Assembly (NCBI GenBank): GCA_040902535.1
Contig: JBBDXD010000010.1
Location: 1 to 64,000, forward strand
Source: Dehalococcoidia bacterium
GTDB taxonomy: Bacteria > Chloroflexota > Dehalococcoidia > DSTF01 > JACRBR01
Length of the DNA: 64,000 nucleotides
Reading direction: 5' to 3'
Both the position numbers and the translations under genes were made by a program. Numbering within the stretch: the first letter of the stretch is position 1; each line of letters begins with the position of its first letter. This document shows positions 50,654 to 59,345 of this stretch, piece after piece. Under the pieces are notes generated by a model. It made no database searches. It was not told where the DNA came from and saw only the letters and a list, made by a program, of their open reading frames with translations.

Positions 50654-51103
50654 TTGGAGCGCACGCTCGTCCTGATCAAGCCAGACGCCATGCAGCGCGG
50701 CCTCGCCGGCGAGATCATCTCGCGGCTGGAGCGCCGCGGCCTCAAGATCGTCGCCGTCCGCATGCTCAAGGTCGGCAAGCCGCTCGCCAAGAAACACTAC
50801 GCCGAGCACGAGGGCAAGCCGTTCTTCGCGGGCCTCGTCGAGTACATCACGTCATCGCCGATCGTCGCGGCGGTGTTCGAAGGCGCCAACGCGATCGTCG
50901 CGACGCGCCAGACGATGGGCAAGACGAACCCGATCGAGGCGGAGACGGGCAGCATTCGCGGCGACTTCGGGCTGGAGAAGGGCCGCAACCTCACCCACGC
51001 CTCCGACTCGCCCGCGAGCGCAAAACGCGAGATCGCACTGTTCTTCGGCGACATGGCCCCGACGCCGTGGTCGCGGGATACGGACCGCTGGGTGTTCGAG
51101 TAG
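50654..51103 (+). CDS. ndk: Nucleoside-diphosphate kinase
   Basis: 149 residues from TTG 50654 (GAGGAGC upstream at 7 bp). Start [20 protein letters not shown]. The phosphorylated His is in [11 protein letters not shown]-type context (NLTHASDS), [17 protein letters not shown] and GSIRGDFG are typical; the end has [10 protein letters not shown]. It equilibrates NTP pools with ATP. The next gene is a convergent acetyltransferase that ends adjacent. Confidence 0.96.
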   Translation: MERTLVLIKPDAMQRGLAGEIISRLERRGLKIVAVRMLKVGKPLAKKHYAEHEGKPFFAGLVEYITSSPIVAAVFEGANAIVATRQTMGKTNPIEAETGSIRGDFGLEKGRNLTHASDSPASAKREIALFFGDMAPTPWSRDTDRWVFE

Positions 51104-51601
51104 CTACTCTTCGAGCACGAGACGCATGCCTTCATGCGTTTTCCGGAACCCCAACCGCTCGTAGAAGCGGTGCGCATCGGTGCGCGACTTGTTGCTCGTG
51201 AGGTGCACCATATCGCATCCCCGGCGCCGCGCCTCGTCGATCGCCCAGCGCATCATCGCTTCGCCGACGCGTTGGCCGCGCACCCGCTCGTCGACGACGA
51301 CAGCTTCGACCATCGCGCTGCGGATGCCGCCTCGGCGCATGCTCGGGACGATCGTGAGCTGGAAGGTGCCGACGACTTCGCCTTGCAGCAGGGCGACGAG
51401 CACGTCGTTGTTCGGGTCGGCGTCGATGACGGCGAACATGTCGAGGTAGCGCTGCGGCAGCGGCGGGCCAGGATCCTCGCGCTGCGCTCCGTCCATCGAT
51501 AACTGTTGCAGCAGTTCGACCACGCGCGGCAGATCGTCGACCATCGCGCGGCGCACGGCGACGCTCGACAGCACGTCTTCGGTCACCACCCAGGATGGCA
51601 T
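51104..51601 (-). CDS. GNAT family N-acetyltransferase
   Basis: 165 residues. VRRAMVDDLPRVVELLQQLS is the first strand and helix, VGTFQLTIVPSMRRGGIR the central part, and VRGQRVGEAMMRWAIDEARR holds the acetyl-CoA loop (RGQRVG). Motif B is SRTDAHRFYERLGFRKTHEGM. Acceptor unknown. It stops directly at the ndk stop (51103/51104), convergent. Confidence 0.87.
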   Translation of the reverse strand: MPSWVVTEDVLSSVAVRRAMVDDLPRVVELLQQLSMDGAQREDPGPPLPQRYLDMFAVIDADPNNDVLVALLQGEVVGTFQLTIVPSMRRGGIRSAMVEAVVVDERVRGQRVGEAMMRWAIDEARRRGCDMVHLTSNKSRTDAHRFYERLGFRKTHEGMRLVLEE

Positions 51602-51635
51602 GGGCGGAGTCTAGCGCACGTACTCGAATCACGCG

Positions 51636-51663
51636 GTAGGGGCGCACAGCTGTGCGCCCCTAC
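51636..51663. repeat. 28-bp perfect palindrome downstream of gyrA
   Basis: GTAGGGGCGCACAG joined to its exact reverse complement, with no loop. It lies 22 bp after the gyrA stop on the minus strand, 34 bp before the acetyltransferase start. It may terminate gyrA transcripts or be a scattered REP-type element. Confidence 0.85.
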
Positions 51664-51685
51664 GTTAGCATTCGCTTGATGCTTC

Positions 51686-54433
51686 CTACCGCCGCGGCTT
51701 CTTGCCCTTCGGCCCCTTCGATGGTTTCGGAGCGGGCTTCGGCTTCTGCGCCTTCGCGGTGCGCATGGTCATCGACTTTCCACCGGACTTCTTCGGCCGG
51801 ATCGGCGTTGGCTTCTTCGCCGGCGCCTTCGTCGCCTTCGCGGCGGGCTTCTTGCCACCCTTCGCGGGCTCCTCGTCGAGGCCGGCGAGCGGCGCCTGCT
51901 CGGCTTCCTCCGCTTCCGCGCCCTTCGACCCGCCGTTGCCGTTGATGACACCCATGTCGATCGTCGCCAACGACGCCACCGAGTCGCCCGGCGCGACATT
52001 GATCACGGACACGCCCTGGGCGGAGCGCCCCGTCATGCGGATGCTGTCCATGCGCGTGCGAATGACGATGCCATCGCGGCTGATCACGATCAACTCCTGC
52101 GACGCGTCGACGGTGCGCGCGGCGATGATCTTGCCGGTCTTCTGTGTGATGTCGTAGTTGCGGACGCCCATGCCGCCGCGGTGCTTGCGCGGGTAATCCG
52201 GGTACGGCGTGCGCTTGCCGTAGCCCTTCTCCGTGATCGTGAACAGCTCGTGGTTCGGCTGCACCACCTCCATCGCGACGACCTTGCCGCCCTTCGCGAG
52301 GCTGATGCCGCGCACGCCGCCCGACGTGCGAGAAGCAGAGCGCAGTTCCTTCACCTGGAAGCGGATCGCCTGCCCGTTCGACGTGACCAGCACGACCTCG
52401 TCGCTCTCGTGGACCAGCTTCGCCGCGACGAACACATCGCCCTTGTCGAGGTTCATGGCAATCTTGCCGTTCTTGCGGACTTCCTTGAAGTCCTTGAGCG
52501 GCGTCTTCTTCACTTCGCCATCCGCGGTCGCCATGACCATGAAGTCCTTGTCGTAGTCGCGGATCGTGACGATCGCCGTGACGGTCTCACCCGGGTCGCA
52601 GTCGATGACGTTGACGGCGGGGATACCCTTGGCCTGGCGCTTGGCGTCCGGCAGGTCGTACGCGCGCGCCATGAACACGCGCCCGCGCTCCGTGAAGAAC
52701 AGCACGTTGTCATGCGTGTCGCACACCGCGAGACGGCTGACGGCGTCTTCCTCGCGCGTCACCATGCCGGTGATGCCACGGCCGCCGCGCCGCTGCAAGC
52801 GGTACGTCTCGAGCGGCAAGCGCTTCACGTAGCCGCGGTTCGACAGCGTGACGACGACCTCCTGGTGCGGCACCAGGTCTTCCTCGGCGATGTCGTCGGC
52901 GCCGCCGTCGATGATCTTCGTGCGGCGATCGTCGCCGTACTTGTCCTTGATCTCGGTCATGTCATCGCGGATCAGGTAGTCGATCTTCCGCGGATTCGCG
53001 AGCAAGTCTTCCAGGTAGCTGATGCGCTTGATCAGCTCCTTGTACTCGTCCTCGATCTTGTCGCGCTCCAGCTTGGCGAGCCGGCGCAACTGCATGTCCA
53101 GGACGGCCTGCGCCTGGCGGTCGCTCATGTTCCACGGCTTCGTCATCATCTTGTTCTTGGCGTCTTCCGCCGAAGCGGCGCCGCGGATCAGCGCGACGAT
53201 CTTGTCGATGTCCTTCAGCGCGATCAGGTAGCCGAGCACGATGTGCTCGCGGTCGCGCGCGCGCTCGAGCTCGAACTCCGTCCGGCGCCGCAGGACGATC
53301 CGCCGGTGGTCGATGTATGCCTCGAGCATCTTCTTGAGGCCCATCGTCTTCGGCTGGCCCTGGTCAAGCGAGACCATGTTCACCGCGAACGACGACTGCA
53401 TGGCCGTGTGCTTGTAAAGCTGGTTGAGCACGCTCGCCGCCTGCCCATCGCGGCTCAGCTCGATGACGATGCGCATGCCGTGGCGGTCCGACTCGTCGCG
53501 CAAATCGCTGATACCGACGATCTTCCGATCCTTCACCAACTCGGCGATCTTCTCGACGAGCGTCGCCTTGTTCACCTGGTACGGCAGCTCCGACACGATG
53601 ATCTGTTCGCGGTTGCCGCGCGCCATCTCCTCGATCGACGCGCGCGCCTGCATGATGATGCGGCCGCGGCCATCGGCGTAGGCTTCGCGGATCGCGTCGC
53701 GCATGACGTCGTGACGCTTACCGTCGTCGTCCATCGCGGAGTCTTTGCGCATGCGGTAGATGATGGCGCCCGTCGGAAAGTCCGGCCCCTTGACGATGTT
53801 CGCCAGCTCTTCCGTCGTCGTGTCGGCGTTTTCGATCAACGCCGCGACAGCATCGGCGATCTCGCGGATGTTGTGCGGCGGGATGTTCGTCGCCATCCCG
53901 ACGGCGATGCCGGTCGAGCCGTTGACCAGCAGGTTCGGGATGCGCGCGGGCAGGTACACCGGCTCGTTGCGCAAATCGTCGTAGGTGGCGGTCGTATCGA
54001 CGGTGTTGCTGTCGATATCCGCCAGCAACTCTTCGGTGATCGGCGACATCTTCGCTTCGGTGTAGCGCATGGCGGCCGGCGGGTCGCCGTCGACGCTGCC
54101 GAAGTTACCCTGCCCGTGAACCAGCGGGTACCGCATCGAGAAGTCCTGTGCGAGCCGCGCCATCGCCTCGTAGACGGGGCTGTCGCCGTGCGGGTGGTAC
54201 TTCCCGAGCACCTCACCGACGATCCCCGCGCTCTTGCGGAACGAAGCGTTCGGCCGCAGGTTCATCTCGTGCATGGCGTAGAGGATGCGGCGCTGGACCG
54301 GCTTCAAGCCGTCGCGGACGTCCGGAAGCGCCCGCGCCACGATCACGCTCATCGCGTAGTCGAGATACGACGCGCGCATCTCGTCCTCGATGCCCCTGTT
54401 GCGGATATTGCCGAAGCCGGAGTCAGTCGTCAT
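51686..54433 (-). CDS. gyrA: DNA gyrase subunit A
   Basis: 915 residues. DNA cleavage Tyr in [12 protein letters not shown]. The quinolone-resistance region [20 protein letters not shown] keeps the Ser. The coiled-coil and the six-bladed C-terminal wrapping domain contain the GyrA box QRRGGRG in [12 protein letters not shown], so it is GyrA, not ParC. An additional C-terminal tail of about 75 residues is very rich in Lys, Pro and Ala ([20 protein letters not shown]), which may bind DNA. gyrB is not adjacent. Confidence 0.96.
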   Translation of the reverse strand: MTTDSGFGNIRNRGIEDEMRASYLDYAMSVIVARALPDVRDGLKPVQRRILYAMHEMNLRPNASFRKSAGIVGEVLGKYHPHGDSPVYEAMARLAQDFSMRYPLVHGQGNFGSVDGDPPAAMRYTEAKMSPITEELLADIDSNTVDTTATYDDLRNEPVYLPARIPNLLVNGSTGIAVGMATNIPPHNIREIADAVAALIENADTTTEELANIVKGPDFPTGAIIYRMRKDSAMDDDGKRHDVMRDAIREAYADGRGRIIMQARASIEEMARGNREQIIVSELPYQVNKATLVEKIAELVKDRKIVGISDLRDESDRHGMRIVIELSRDGQAASVLNQLYKHTAMQSSFAVNMVSLDQGQPKTMGLKKMLEAYIDHRRIVLRRRTEFELERARDREHIVLGYLIALKDIDKIVALIRGAASAEDAKNKMMTKPWNMSDRQAQAVLDMQLRRLAKLERDKIEDEYKELIKRISYLEDLLANPRKIDYLIRDDMTEIKDKYGDDRRTKIIDGGADDIAEEDLVPHQEVVVTLSNRGYVKRLPLETYRLQRRGGRGITGMVTREEDAVSRLAVCDTHDNVLFFTERGRVFMARAYDLPDAKRQAKGIPAVNVIDCDPGETVTAIVTIRDYDKDFMVMATADGEVKKTPLKDFKEVRKNGKIAMNLDKGDVFVAAKLVHESDEVVLVTSNGQAIRFQVKELRSASRTSGGVRGISLAKGGKVVAMEVVQPNHELFTITEKGYGKRTPYPDYPRKHRGGMGVRNYDITQKTGKIIAARTVDASQELIVISRDGIVIRTRMDSIRMTGRSAQGVSVINVAPGDSVASLATIDMGVINGNGGSKGAEAEEAEQAPLAGLDEEPAKGGKKPAAKATKAPAKKPTPIRPKKSGGKSMTMRTAKAQKPKPAPKPSKGPKGKKPRR

Positions 54434-54498
54434 GTGGTGTGTTTTTGCCCGTCGAGCTCATGCGCGTAGATTCAGCGCAGCCTCTATCTGATGTAGCA

Positions 54499-54507
54499 AT
54501 TTTAGCA
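54499..54507 (-). promoter_or_regulatory. Extended -10 box upstream of gyrA
   Basis: Minus-strand TGCTAAAAT fits an extended -10 (TGNTAAAAT), 66 bp before the gyrA ATG. No good -35 is visible. The rest of the 276-bp gap to 54709 shows no gene. Confidence 0.45.
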
Positions 54508-54709
54508 CTTCCGGGCGTTCGTGGCACCGTTTCGCATGCCCACCATGACCACCTCCCGGGGGCGCTGTACGCCACCGCTCGGTGTAACGCAGGTATCTGA
54601 ACTTCTTCAGCCCCAGAAGGCCCCAGGGCGTCTTCTAGGAGGCTCGAATGGGCCCTGCGGTCTGGCTCTGAGCGCCGACGGCCGGCTGCGGGCATCCAGG
54701 ACGCCCGGG

Positions 54710-55384
54710 CTACGTCGTCGGAGGCGTCTCCGACACCCGCTCCGCTCGTATCACGAGGCGCTTGTCGTACTGGCTCGTACTGCTGCTGAACGTGCCGCTG
54801 CACGTGATCAGCGTCAGCGTCTCGCGCGGCGTCGGCCCGACGATCTCCTCAACCGGCGCCGTCGCGGCGTCGTACTGCTGTTTGAAGTTCACCGCATAGC
54901 GATACACGGTGCCGTCTTCCAAGCGGACCTGGATTTCATCGCCGGCAGTCAGGTCCTTGAGGTCCCAGAACACCGCCTCGCCGACGTTGATGTAGTCGAC
55001 GTGGCCCGAGAACACGGCGTTACCGCCGTAACCTGGCTTCGCGCTGAAGTCGTACCACGCCGTATCGAAGGCATTGTCCGGCGCCTGCATGACGCCCGCC
55101 GCATCGACACCCTTCACCACCACCGGCGCGTCGATCCCGACGATCGGGATCTGCAGCCTCACCATCGGCGCCTCGGAGGCCGGCGGGTAATTGGCAGCCG
55201 GCGTCGGCGACGGCCCCGGCGTCGGCGTCTGGATCGGTTCGCCGAAGCCGACCACCGTCTCCAGATCGCTGTTGCCCTGTGCGTCGCTATAGGCCTGCCA
55301 CCACACGACGAACATCACGAGCGAGGCGACGATCAGCGCGGCGCCGATGGAAATGAGCGCGATCGACAGCTTGTTCGAATTCAT
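54710..55384 (-). CDS. Class F-like sortase (1 of 3)
   Basis: 224 residues. N-terminal membrane helix (about 8-29), Pro/Thr-rich linker (50-70), then a sortase barrel. Active site: His128 in FSGHVDYINVG, Cys195 in LTLITCSGTF, Arg209 in YDKRLVI. The strand IVGIDAPVVV and GVDAAGVMQAPDNAFDTAWY are class F-type. Sortases cleave a sorting motif and join the protein to a wall polymer or pilin. Last of three adjacent sortase genes; upstream neighbours on the same strand encode likely substrates. The genes differ clearly (not recent copies). Confidence 0.9.
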   Translation of the reverse strand: MNSNKLSIALISIGAALIVASLVMFVVWWQAYSDAQGNSDLETVVGFGEPIQTPTPGPSPTPAANYPPASEAPMVRLQIPIVGIDAPVVVKGVDAAGVMQAPDNAFDTAWYDFSAKPGYGGNAVFSGHVDYINVGEAVFWDLKDLTAGDEIQVRLEDGTVYRYAVNFKQQYDAATAPVEEIVGPTPRETLTLITCSGTFSSSTSQYDKRLVIRAERVSETPPTT

Positions 55385-55434
55385 CTACCCAACGTGTTCC
55401 TCACCACCCGGTCGAACATCGTCGCCGAAGGCCG

Positions 55435-56247
55435 TCAGATGCGCACGCCGTGGATTACGAGGCGGCTCGAGTAATGGCCGGAGCTGAACGCGCCGATGCA
55501 TGTCACAAGCGTAACCGTGTCGTGCGCGTACTTTTGTACGTACTGTGTGAAATCCTGAGAGGGTGAAACCATCCGGCTCCAATGTACCGAATACGACACC
55601 GGCCCGTTGGCGCCAGACACAGTAATCACGTCGCCCGGCGCCAGGCTCTGCAGCCCGTAGAACACCGCCGGCCCGACGTTGATGTAGTCGACATGTCCCG
55701 CCATGACGACGTTCGCGCCCGGTTCGCCGGGATACCCGCCCACGTGCCCGCCGAACGAGCGGAAGTCATACCAGACCACCATCCAGGGGCCGCTGGGATC
55801 GCCCATCTGGCCGTTTGTGCCGACGGCGCGCGAATGCACCCCCGTGTTCATACCGATCTTCGGGATTTGCAGGCGGATGTCCGATGTCACGATCGGCCCG
55901 GGGCCCGTGAGCCCCGCGCGTGGCGCCGATGGTCGTCCACCGCCACCGCCTCCTCCGCCGCCACCGCCGACGAACTCGGGCGTGGCCGTGGCTGTCGGCA
56001 GGACTGCGGCAAAGTAGCGCAGCACGTCGCCGACGCTGGGCGTCGGTGTGATAGGCGTCGGTGAGGGGCCGGGCGTATTCGCCACGACGGCGCTAGCCTC
56101 GCCGCCATCATCGCTGATGCTGATGGCACCGAACGTGATACCCGCGACGGCTAACGCCGCGATGACCGCCGGCACGGCGACCGCGGCCGCGCGCTTGAAC
56201 GGTGATGCGCTCTTCCAGAACGTGCTGATGCGCTCACTGCCCGGCAT
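55435..56247 (-). CDS. Class F-like sortase (2 of 3)
   Basis: 270 residues. Cytoplasmic basic start, one membrane helix (about 19-43), a long Pro/Thr linker and a run of 11 glycines (94-104), which makes a flexible stalk. Active site: His185 in VMAGHVDYINV, Cys250 in VTLVTCIGAF, Arg262 in YSSRLVI. Between these, GPAVFYGLQSLAPGDVITV is family-like. It differs from the other two in a long insert before the domain. Sortase activity is inferred from the triad. Confidence 0.9.
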   Translation of the reverse strand: MPGSERISTFWKSASPFKRAAAVAVPAVIAALAVAGITFGAISISDDGGEASAVVANTPGPSPTPITPTPSVGDVLRYFAAVLPTATATPEFVGGGGGGGGGGGRPSAPRAGLTGPGPIVTSDIRLQIPKIGMNTGVHSRAVGTNGQMGDPSGPWMVVWYDFRSFGGHVGGYPGEPGANVVMAGHVDYINVGPAVFYGLQSLAPGDVITVSGANGPVSYSVHWSRMVSPSQDFTQYVQKYAHDTVTLVTCIGAFSSGHYSSRLVIHGVRI

Positions 56248-56332
56248 CCGTTCCCCCTCCGCACGTTATACGGCTAGCGGCGCGCTGTCGGCAATCGGCG
56301 AGGCGCCTAATGTAAAGCCCTACGTTACAGGC

Positions 56333-57139
56333 CTATACGACGCGACGGCCCCAAACGATCTGCCGCTTGTCGTAGTGACCCGCGGAGAATTCGCCCGTGC
56401 ACGTGATCAACGTGATCGACTCGTCGCCCGTGCCTGCCACGATCTCCGTCCAATCAGAATTGCCGGGATCGACCCACTTGTTGAACTCGACGGCGTACTC
56501 AACCATCGTGCCGTCCTGCATGCGCACCTGGATGATGTCGCCGGGCGCCAGCGTGTCGACGTCCCAGAACACCGCCGGTCCGACATTGATGTAGTCGACG
56601 TGTCCGGCGAGGATGACGTTACCGCCCGCGTTCGGCAGCCCGCCAAGACCCGGCCACTGACCGAAGTCGTAGTAAGCGACGTCGCTCGGGCCGTTGGGGT
56701 TGGGCATCTGTCCGTCCGGGCCGACGGCCTTGTACGTGAAGGGCGCATCGACGCCGAGCTTCGGAATGATCAACCGGTCGCCCGTGAAATCGCCGCGCGC
56801 CGGCTCACCCGCGCCGCGCAGCGCCAGGTCCGCCGGCGTCAGCTCCGAGCCCTCGCTAAAGGCGATCGGCGTCTTTGAGCCGCCGCTGACGCCAGTGGCC
56901 GTCGAGCGCGCCGTGGCGGACGCTCCCGAGGTCGCCGTTCCGCGCACCTGCTCGTCGTCGGCGTTGCCGTCCCCGCTCATCGTGACCAGCGCGATCACCA
57001 CGACCGCGATCACCGCCAGCACGGCGATCGGCGCGCCGAAGATGATCAGGTCAGGCCGGCCTCGGCTCAGCTTCTGTATCGTCTCGTTCTGGCGCAGGCG
57101 CGCCAAGAACCCCCCCGCTCCATCCATGCGTCCGCTCAT
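56333..57139 (-). CDS. Class F-like sortase (3 of 3)
   Basis: 268 residues. Cytoplasmic basic N-terminus, helix at about 30-54, Ser/Thr/Gly linker, sortase barrel with His180 in LAGHVDYINVG, Cys247 in ITLITCTGEF and Arg259 in YDKRQIV. The ATG at 57139 has GAGGAG 1 bp and GGAGGAGGACG just upstream; an earlier frame begins 26 codons upstream without similarity. It lies nearest to the surface-protein genes. Confidence 0.9.
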   Translation of the reverse strand: MSGRMDGAGGFLARLRQNETIQKLSRGRPDLIIFGAPIAVLAVIAVVVIALVTMSGDGNADDEQVRGTATSGASATARSTATGVSGGSKTPIAFSEGSELTPADLALRGAGEPARGDFTGDRLIIPKLGVDAPFTYKAVGPDGQMPNPNGPSDVAYYDFGQWPGLGGLPNAGGNVILAGHVDYINVGPAVFWDVDTLAPGDIIQVRMQDGTMVEYAVEFNKWVDPGNSDWTEIVAGTGDESITLITCTGEFSAGHYDKRQIVWGRRVV

Positions 57140-57217
57140 CTCCTCACGTCCTCCTCCCGCGTGGCGCCTGTATGCGACCGTCGCTGCTTCCGCCCCGCCC
57201 ATATTGCCAGATTTCAC

Positions 57218-57346
57218 GAACGAAGCCCCCGCCGGCGCTCCGGCGAGGGCTCCCTTTCGGGGCGCTTCGTATCTGCGAAGCGCGCCGGATGCTGTTCGGG
57301 GGGCCCTCTTTCGAGAGCCCCCCGATGCGTTACCGATTACGCCTGA
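57218..57346 (-). terminator. Hairpin cluster between the surface-protein gene and the sortases
   Basis: Two clear stems: GCGCTTCG-N6-CGAAGCGC (57262-57283) and CGGGGGG...CCCCCCG (57297-57324; inner CTCT/AGAG stem, TTCG loop, 2-nt bulge). They lie just after the stop of the surface protein at 57347 and probably end its transcript or limit read-through into the sortase genes. No U-run is present. Confidence 0.6.
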
Positions 57347-58846
57347 TTACCGGCCTGCGCGGCGAGTAACCATGCCACCGGCGACCAGGGCGAAGCTGCC
57401 CAGGGCCAGCGCGACGAGCGTCCACAGCGGGAAGCCGGCCGAGCTGTCCTGACCAAGGTAGCCACCGGTACCCGTGTCCGGAGGCGTCACGCCAACGTCA
57501 CTCGTCGGCGTTGCGCCCGGCGCTACCACGGTCGGGATCGGCAGCGAGCAGTCCACGCGGGTCGAGGCCGAGGCGTCGCCCGCCGAGACGATGACGGTGA
57601 CGCCAGCCGCTGCGCCGGAGAGCGGCGTGATCGTGCTGCTGGCCGTGCCGTCCGTCGTCGTGGTGTTGATCGGGTTCGCCGTGCCCAGCGCAACGACGCT
57701 GAACGTCACATCCGTGCCGTTCGCGACGTTGTTGCCGGCCGAGTCAACGATCGTCGCCGTCACGGTCGAAGTCTGGCTGCCGTCGCACGCAATCTGCGCG
57801 GGAGCCGCCGTCAGCGTGATCGTCGCCGGCGGCCCGACGACTGTGATCTCTGCGGAGTCGTCGTCCGCACCGATGTCGGCCGTGATGTTGGCCGTGCCCG
57901 AGTCGTCGCCACCGCAGATAACCGCGAAGGCGGCAATGCCCGAGTCGCCAGCATCCACCGTTGCACCGGTCTGGTCGCCTACTTCGGCGACGTCAGTCTC
58001 GTCCGACGTGATCGGCGAGGTGATGCGCGTCAGCGCCCGGTCGTCGTTGTCCGTGACCACCGCGATCGCGATGGTGGACTCGGCGTCAGAAAGCGCACCG
58101 TCGTCGGTGACCTCCGGGTCGGTGCCGGCCGCACACGTGGTGGCGGCGTCCGACTGGATGGTCGTCTCGACGAGCGTCACTTCCACGCTGAACGCAACGC
58201 CGACGATGTCCAGCGTCTGCGAGTCGCCGACGCTTTCCTGGTCAACGTCAACGACGACCGCCGCGCCATCCGTGGCGGTCGTCGCCGTGATCAGAGCCAC
58301 GACCACGCCGTCGCCGTTGGTGGGGTCCGTCGTGCCGCAGTCCTCGTCGTTGTCGCCTGTGCACGTCTCGGGGTCGGCATCCGCGGCCGGTGCCGCTTCG
58401 TCCACGCCGCCATCTTCGCTGACCACGACCGAAACGCCGCTCTGGGCGTCGAACGTGGTCAGGCCGTCGTCATCGACGAAGGCGATGATGTAAATCGTGC
58501 TGTGGTTAGTAGCAGGATTGTTCGGAGCGATCGTGACCTGGTTCGCGTCCAGGTCCAGGTCGTCCAGTTCACCGGCCTCGAGGACCCCGTCCTCGTCGCC
58601 GATGTCCGTGTTCGCGCCCGAAATGAGCGCGATCTCGGCCTCGGTCAGGCCGTCGCAAGCGGCGCCAAAGTCACCGGCCGTCGTTGCGTCAGCCGGGTCG
58701 CCATCGATCCTGCTCGCGAGGAAGCCGCACCAGATCGCAACGCTGGAGTCGACTTCGGCGTGAGCCGTGGGCGTGCTCGAGCTGGCGCTGAAGCTCAATA
58801 CCAGAGCCGCAACGACTGCCAGAGCCGCAAGTCCAAATTTAGCCAC
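57347..58846 (-). CDS. PPDTG-anchored surface protein with bacterial Ig-like domain
   Basis: 499 residues from GTG 58846 (AGGAGGAA upstream). Signal peptide about 1-30. Acidic, Thr/Ala/Val-rich region with a calcium-loop-like DIGDEDGVLEAGELDDL, then an invasin-type Ig-like domain (GPPATITLTAAPAQIACDGS to AGDASASTRVDC). The end holds PPDTGTGG (455-462), 10 polar residues, a hydrophobic helix and TRRAGR. That is the shape of a sortase signal with PPDTG in place of LPxTG. Paralogue of the protein at 59346. Probably wall-attached by the neighbouring sortases. Confidence 0.85.
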   Translation of the reverse strand: MAKFGLAALAVVAALVLSFSASSSTPTAHAEVDSSVAIWCGFLASRIDGDPADATTAGDFGAACDGLTEAEIALISGANTDIGDEDGVLEAGELDDLDLDANQVTIAPNNPATNHSTIYIIAFVDDDGLTTFDAQSGVSVVVSEDGGVDEAAPAADADPETCTGDNDEDCGTTDPTNGDGVVVALITATTATDGAAVVVDVDQESVGDSQTLDIVGVAFSVEVTLVETTIQSDAATTCAAGTDPEVTDDGALSDAESTIAIAVVTDNDDRALTRITSPITSDETDVAEVGDQTGATVDAGDSGIAAFAVICGGDDSGTANITADIGADDDSAEITVVGPPATITLTAAPAQIACDGSQTSTVTATIVDSAGNNVANGTDVTFSVVALGTANPINTTTTDGTASSTITPLSGAAAGVTVIVSAGDASASTRVDCSLPIPTVVAPGATPTSDVGVTPPDTGTGGYLGQDSSAGFPLWTLVALALGSFALVAGGMVTRRAGR

Positions 58847-58936
58847 TTAGGGTTCCTCCTGTTTCGGTACGTGTGCCGCTTTCCTCAAGTCAGCCACGTA
58901 TTCCGGCCGATATGCGATTGTGTTGTTTGGCTTCAT
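58847..58936 (-). CDS. Possible 29-residue upstream ORF abutting the surface-protein start
   Basis: ATG at 58936, peptide MKPNNTIAYRPEYVADLRKA then AHVPKQEEP, with TAA directly before the GTG start at 58846. Its last codons contain the ribosome site of the surface-protein gene. Its own ribosome site is weak. It could couple translation, or be chance. Confidence 0.3.
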   Translation of the reverse strand: MKPNNTIAYRPEYVADLRKAAHVPKQEEP

Positions 58937-59345
58937 GCCTCAAAGCGAAGGTGTCTGCACCGCGCGGGTCCGCGTCGCCCTCGGCCGAGTTCCGCGACGC
59001 GGGGGGCGCTGGCCCTTCTAGCTTCGTCGAGGCCTCCTGCCCTCCTTTCCTCCTCCAACCGGGCGAGGTCGCTCGTCCGCTTCCCTGCGGGGCCCTTCAT
59101 CAGAAGCGGCCGCCCTCCCGTGGGGGGCTGCCATGCCGTAGAACGTCCTCCGGCGGCAAAAGGTTAACCGCGTCGATCGGGAAATTTCATCAGGGTTTAC
59201 CCCTAAAGCCGTGCTTGGTAAGCCATCGGTGTCTACTGCTGACGTTATGTCGCGCCTTGCGCCCGCGAACGCGCCCGGACGCCGAAGAGGGGCTCTCACG
59301 AGCCCCTCTTTTCTTTATTTCATGTCCCATGGGATGCCTTGCCGG
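58937..59345. promoter_or_regulatory. Long untranslated region upstream of the PPDTG protein, with a hairpin
   Basis: No gene in about 400 bp. AAGAGGGGCTC-TCAC-GAGCCCCTCTT (59285-59310) is a perfect 11-bp stem, probably the terminator of the surface gene at 59346. Upstream of the protein at 58846 the remaining 340 nt contain several C/G-rich inverted stretches and AGGGGTAAACCCT (small hairpin). An unrecognised regulatory RNA is possible. Confidence 0.5.

Noticed and set aside
52181-54469. 762-codon plus-strand frame opposite gyrA
   Set aside because: Full antisense of gyrA; Arg/His/Asp-rich composition typical of a GC-rich shadow frame.
59160-59260. c-di-GMP-I riboswitch before the surface genes
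   Set aside because: ACCGATGG and GTAAACC words occur on the minus strand but in the wrong order for the GEMM fold.
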